Part shown: positions 14,006 to 15,700 of the stretch, piece after piece
How positions within the stretch are numbered: the stretch's first letter is position 1
How the letters are laid out: each line of letters opens with the position of its first letter
Source: Chrysiogenia bacterium
GTDB lineage: Bacteria; JAGRBM01
NCBI GenBank assembly: GCA_020434085.1
Contig: JAGRBM010000425.1
Coordinates: 1 to 15,700 of the forward strand
Direction: 5' to 3'
Length of the DNA stretch: 15,700 nt
The notes under the pieces: model-generated
Told to the model about the DNA's origin: nothing
What the model saw: the letters and a program-made list of their open reading frames with translations, nothing else
The model's database searches: none
Program-made: the position numbers and the translations under genes

Positions 14006-14488
14006 ATGGCAGCAAAACGCCGCTACTGGCTGATGAAATCCGAACCGGATGTCTTTTCCTTCGACGATCTGAAGAATTCTCCAAAGAAGACCGCTTGCTG
14101 GGAGGGCGTGCGCAACTACCAGGCCCGCAACTTCATGCGCGACGAGATGAAGGTCGGCGACGGCGTGCTCTTCTACCACTCCAACACCAATCCGCCGGGA
14201 ATCGTGGGAATCGCCACCGTGGCCAAAGAGGGCTACGTCGACCACTACCAGTTCGACAAGAAATCGGAGTATTACGACCCCAAGGCCGATCCCGACAATC
14301 CGCGCTGGATCATGGTGGATATCAAATACGGCAAGCCGCTCAAGAACTATCTCTCGCTCCAGGACATCCGCGAGGCCCCTGCCCTCAAGGACATGCTGGT
14401 GATCCGCCGCGGCCAGCGGCTTTCCATTCAGCCGGTCACCGAAAAAGACTGGAAAGCGGTGCTCAAACTCGGCGGGATTTCCGAGTAA
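14006..14488 (+). CDS. EVE domain protein (PUA-like, thymocyte nuclear protein 1-like)
   Basis: A 160-residue protein consisting of essentially one EVE domain, a PUA-like fold. EVE proteins are related to YTH and ASCH domains and are thought to recognise modified bases in DNA or RNA; some are fused to modification-dependent restriction enzymes. Visible blocks: YWLMKSEPDVFSFDDL (7-22), WEGVRNYQARNFMR (32-45), VGDGVLFYHSNTNPPGIVGIA (50-70), YYDPKADPDNPRWIMVDI (89-106) and the C-terminal LSIQPVT. The start is well supported by AAGGAG about 8 nt upstream of the ATG. It lies 12 nt after xthA and 5 nt before a small zinc-ribbon gene. No restriction or methylase gene is near. The family is secure; the ligand is unknown. 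Confidence 0.95.
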   Translation: MAAKRRYWLMKSEPDVFSFDDLKNSPKKTACWEGVRNYQARNFMRDEMKVGDGVLFYHSNTNPPGIVGIATVAKEGYVDHYQFDKKSEYYDPKADPDNPRWIMVDIKYGKPLKNYLSLQDIREAPALKDMLVIRRGQRLSIQPVTEKDWKAVLKLGGISE

Positions 14489-14493
14489 CCCCG

Positions 14494-14676
14494 ATGGAAG
14501 CGTTCGGTCAGTGCCCCTACTGCGGCGAGACAATCTCGATCCTCGTCGATCCCGGCGGAGCCTCTACGGAACGCTACGTCGAAGACTGCGAGGTCTGTTG
14601 CCGTCCCATCGCGGTGACTGCCGTGACGGACGCCGAGGGAGAGTCTTACGTGCAGCTCGCCCGTCTCGATGACTGA
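14494..14676 (+). CDS. CPXCG-motif cysteine-rich zinc-ribbon protein
   Basis: A 60-residue protein beginning 5 nt after the EVE stop. It has CPYCGE (Cys7, Cys10) and, after a GG.STERYVEDCEVCCRPI stretch, Cys32 and Cys35-Cys36, forming a likely four-cysteine zinc site. This is the pattern of the small CPXCG-motif family found widely in Proteobacteria, whose role is not known. No ribosome site is visible, so it is probably translated by coupling to the EVE gene. Its stop lies 3 bp from the convergent cyclase stop. Confidence 0.85.
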   Translation: MEAFGQCPYCGETISILVDPGGASTERYVEDCEVCCRPIAVTAVTDAEGESYVQLARLDD

Positions 14677-14679
14677 ATT

Positions 14680-15435
14680 TCAGGGAACGCCCATGGCGGG
14701 ATCGCTCACCGGATCGGTGAGGTGGCTGGCGCGCTTCACACAGTTTCGACCGGCATTCTTTGCCAGGTAGAGCGCCCGGTCGGCCCTGGCGAACAGATGG
14801 AACGCCGCCTCGTCGGCATCGAGCTCGGCAACACCGAAGGATGCTGTAATCGGAACCGCAAGCGTTCGGTCCTTCGCCCCCGCTTCAATCATGGTCCGCA
14901 GACGCTCGGCAATCTGGGAGGCCTGCTCCTCATTGGTGTTGGGAAGGACCAGGGCCATCTCCTCACCGCCGTAGCGCGCGGGCAGGTCGTCGATGCGGGC
15001 CTGCTTTCTAAGAAGCATGCCGATCCCCTTGAGCACGTGATCGCCCATCTGGTGGCCGTAGTTGTCGTTGACGTCTTTGAAGTGATCAAGGTCGAAGATG
15101 ACGAGCGAGAGGGGCTCCTGGGTGCGGCCGGCATGGGCGACAGCGCGTTCGAGTTCCTCGTTGAGCGCGCGGGCATTGGCCAGGCCGGTGAGCGCATCCT
15201 GGCGGGCCAGCAGGGTGAGCAGAACATTGGCTTCGGCGAGCGACTGGGCGCGGCGTCCGAGTGCCCAACCGAGTCCGCTCATCACGATTGTCGTTCCCAG
15301 CCAGATATAGAGATACGTGGCATAGTCGGGCGGAGCATCCGGAAACACGCGAAACAGCACGAGCAGTCCCACGGGCGCCCCCTGCGCCAGCAAGAGCCCC
15401 AGAATTGCCCCCGATCTGCCAGTCAGCCGAATCAT
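14680..15435 (-). CDS. Membrane diguanylate cyclase (GGDEF domain)
   Basis: A 251-residue inner-membrane protein likely to make cyclic di-GMP from two GTP. Two hydrophobic segments (about 8-30 and 41-60) anchor it with only a short loop between, so there is no obvious sensor domain. A short linker (61-78) leads to the GGDEF domain from DALTGLANARALNEEL (80-95). FDLDHFKDVNDNYGHQMGD (114-132) carries the metal-binding Asp, and the active-site loop is GGEEM (156-160), in which Met replaces the usual Phe. RIDD (147-150) stands five residues before it, the canonical inhibitory I-site, so product inhibition is expected. The C-terminal SFGVAEL and ADRALYLAKNAGRN are standard. ATG 15435 has no clear ribosome site; TACAGA lies 8 nt upstream. 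It is probably active, but the Met change leaves some doubt. Confidence 0.92.
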   Translation of the reverse strand: MIRLTGRSGAILGLLLAQGAPVGLLVLFRVFPDAPPDYATYLYIWLGTTIVMSGLGWALGRRAQSLAEANVLLTLLARQDALTGLANARALNEELERAVAHAGRTQEPLSLVIFDLDHFKDVNDNYGHQMGDHVLKGIGMLLRKQARIDDLPARYGGEEMALVLPNTNEEQASQIAERLRTMIEAGAKDRTLAVPITASFGVAELDADEAAFHLFARADRALYLAKNAGRNCVKRASHLTDPVSDPAMGVP

Positions 15436-15495
15436 TTTGTAGCTCTGTACGCTGCCTTTGACACCAAACTACCCGGATTTGAGCCGCCTGAAAAC

Positions 15496-15525
15496 AAAAA
15501 AGGCCCGCTCGAAGCGGACCTTTTT
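15496..15525 (-). terminator. Intrinsic terminator after the membrane-anchored gene
   Basis: A 9-bp stem (15501-15509 with 15513-15521) encloses a 3-nt loop. In minus-strand RNA every position pairs, one as U-G wobble, and a U run follows. On the plus strand one C-A mismatch interrupts the stem, so the minus orientation is favoured. It lies about 22 nt past the stop at 15548 and separates that gene from the cyclase gene. Confidence 0.8.
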
Positions 15526-15547
15526 CGGCGATAAAAACACGACTTTG

Positions 15548-15700
15548 TCAGGAAGCAGCACCGGAGACTCCGGCGTCAAGCTCCCGCTGCTCGCTTTCCT
15601 GAGCCAGCTTTCGCGAACGAAGTGCGAAGAAGACGATCAGGGCCACAAATGCCGCCAGCACGCCGGCGATTGCGCCGATCAGGATAAGCACGCCCTTTTG
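15548..15700 (-). CDS. C-terminal end of a membrane-anchored protein (partial)
   Basis: An open frame enters from the right edge on the minus strand and runs 50 codons to a TGA. It encodes one strongly hydrophobic helix (VLILIGAIAGVLAAFVALIV, then FFAL), a positively charged stop-transfer patch (RSRK) and a polar tail of about 20 residues ending GVSGAAS. This is the layout of a C-terminal membrane anchor with a cytosolic tail. The frame has a good intrinsic terminator 22 nt downstream, which supports it as a real gene end. The main part lies outside the window, so no function is proposed. Confidence 0.6.
   Translation of the reverse strand, partial: QKGVLILIGAIAGVLAAFVALIVFFALRSRKLAQESEQRELDAGVSGAAS

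Noticed and set aside
14006-14488. The EVE gene as part of a modification-dependent restriction system
   Set aside because: The protein is a single domain, and no nuclease of restriction type, methylase or McrBC-like gene is nearby.
13211-14533. A 440-codon minus-strand frame opposite xthA and the EVE gene
   Set aside because: It spans two well-identified plus-strand genes and has no family features.
1-15700. CRISPR arrays, tRNA or rRNA genes, insertion sequences and prophage
   Set aside because: No regularly spaced direct repeats with unique spacers, no tRNA-like fold noticed and no transposase or phage protein was seen in reading the window.

Overview
This is a compact, GC-rich bacterial chromosome segment with about fourteen complete genes, plus one gene cut by each end of the window. 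The organism cannot be named from the sequence. High GC, a GAF-like protein next to a TPR/double cyclic-nucleotide-binding protein, a lipoprotein peptide-binding subunit and a class C penicillin-binding protein suggest a Gram-negative, perhaps of a deltaproteobacterial-type lineage (Myxococcota, Desulfobacterota or a related uncultured phylum). This is inference. I see no rRNA, tRNA, CRISPR array, transposase, phage gene or known defence system.

Layout. 1-336 (+) is the C-terminus of a haloalkane-dehalogenase-like alpha/beta hydrolase. 336-511 is a large inverted repeat built from short periodic units. 545-1648 (+) is a DUF58 membrane protein. 1649-1828 holds two REP-like double hairpins in opposite orientation, with an intrinsic terminator between them. 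1829-3112 (-) is an alpha/beta hydrolase with an operator-like palindrome upstream. 3241-6550 (-) is a translationally coupled peptide ABC transporter operon (binding lipoprotein and two permeases, no ATPase). 6644-8152 (+), divergent from it, is a PBP4-type D-Ala-D-Ala carboxypeptidase. 8289-10536 (+) is the GAF-like gene followed by the TPR-CNB-CNB gene, closed by a terminator. 10602-12689 (+) is thiG, a thiE/tenI-like gene and a glutathione S-transferase, tightly spaced. 12693-13148 (-) is a hotdog thioesterase. 13226-14676 (+) is exonuclease III, an EVE-domain protein and a CPXCG zinc-ribbon protein. 14680-15435 (-) is a membrane diguanylate cyclase. 15548-15700 (-) is the C-terminus of a membrane-anchored protein, with a terminator after it.

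How the genes relate. The transporter and the carboxypeptidase share a 93-bp divergent control region; a link through cell-wall peptides is possible but unproven. The GAF and TPR-CNB genes look like one signalling unit, and the diguanylate cyclase adds a second nucleotide-signalling protein. ThiG and the ThiE-like protein belong to thiamine biosynthesis. Exonuclease III and the EVE protein both suggest nucleic-acid maintenance.

Most noteworthy non-coding signals: the inverted repeat at 336-511; the paired REP-like elements at 1651-1803; an operator-like palindrome at 3152-3169; and a recurring TANNCT box exactly 8 nt before the start codon of three genes without a Shine-Dalgarno, consistent with leaderless transcripts. 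I found no clear-cut new multi-gene system; the inverted repeat, the leaderless geometry and the GAF/TPR-CNB pair are the best leads.
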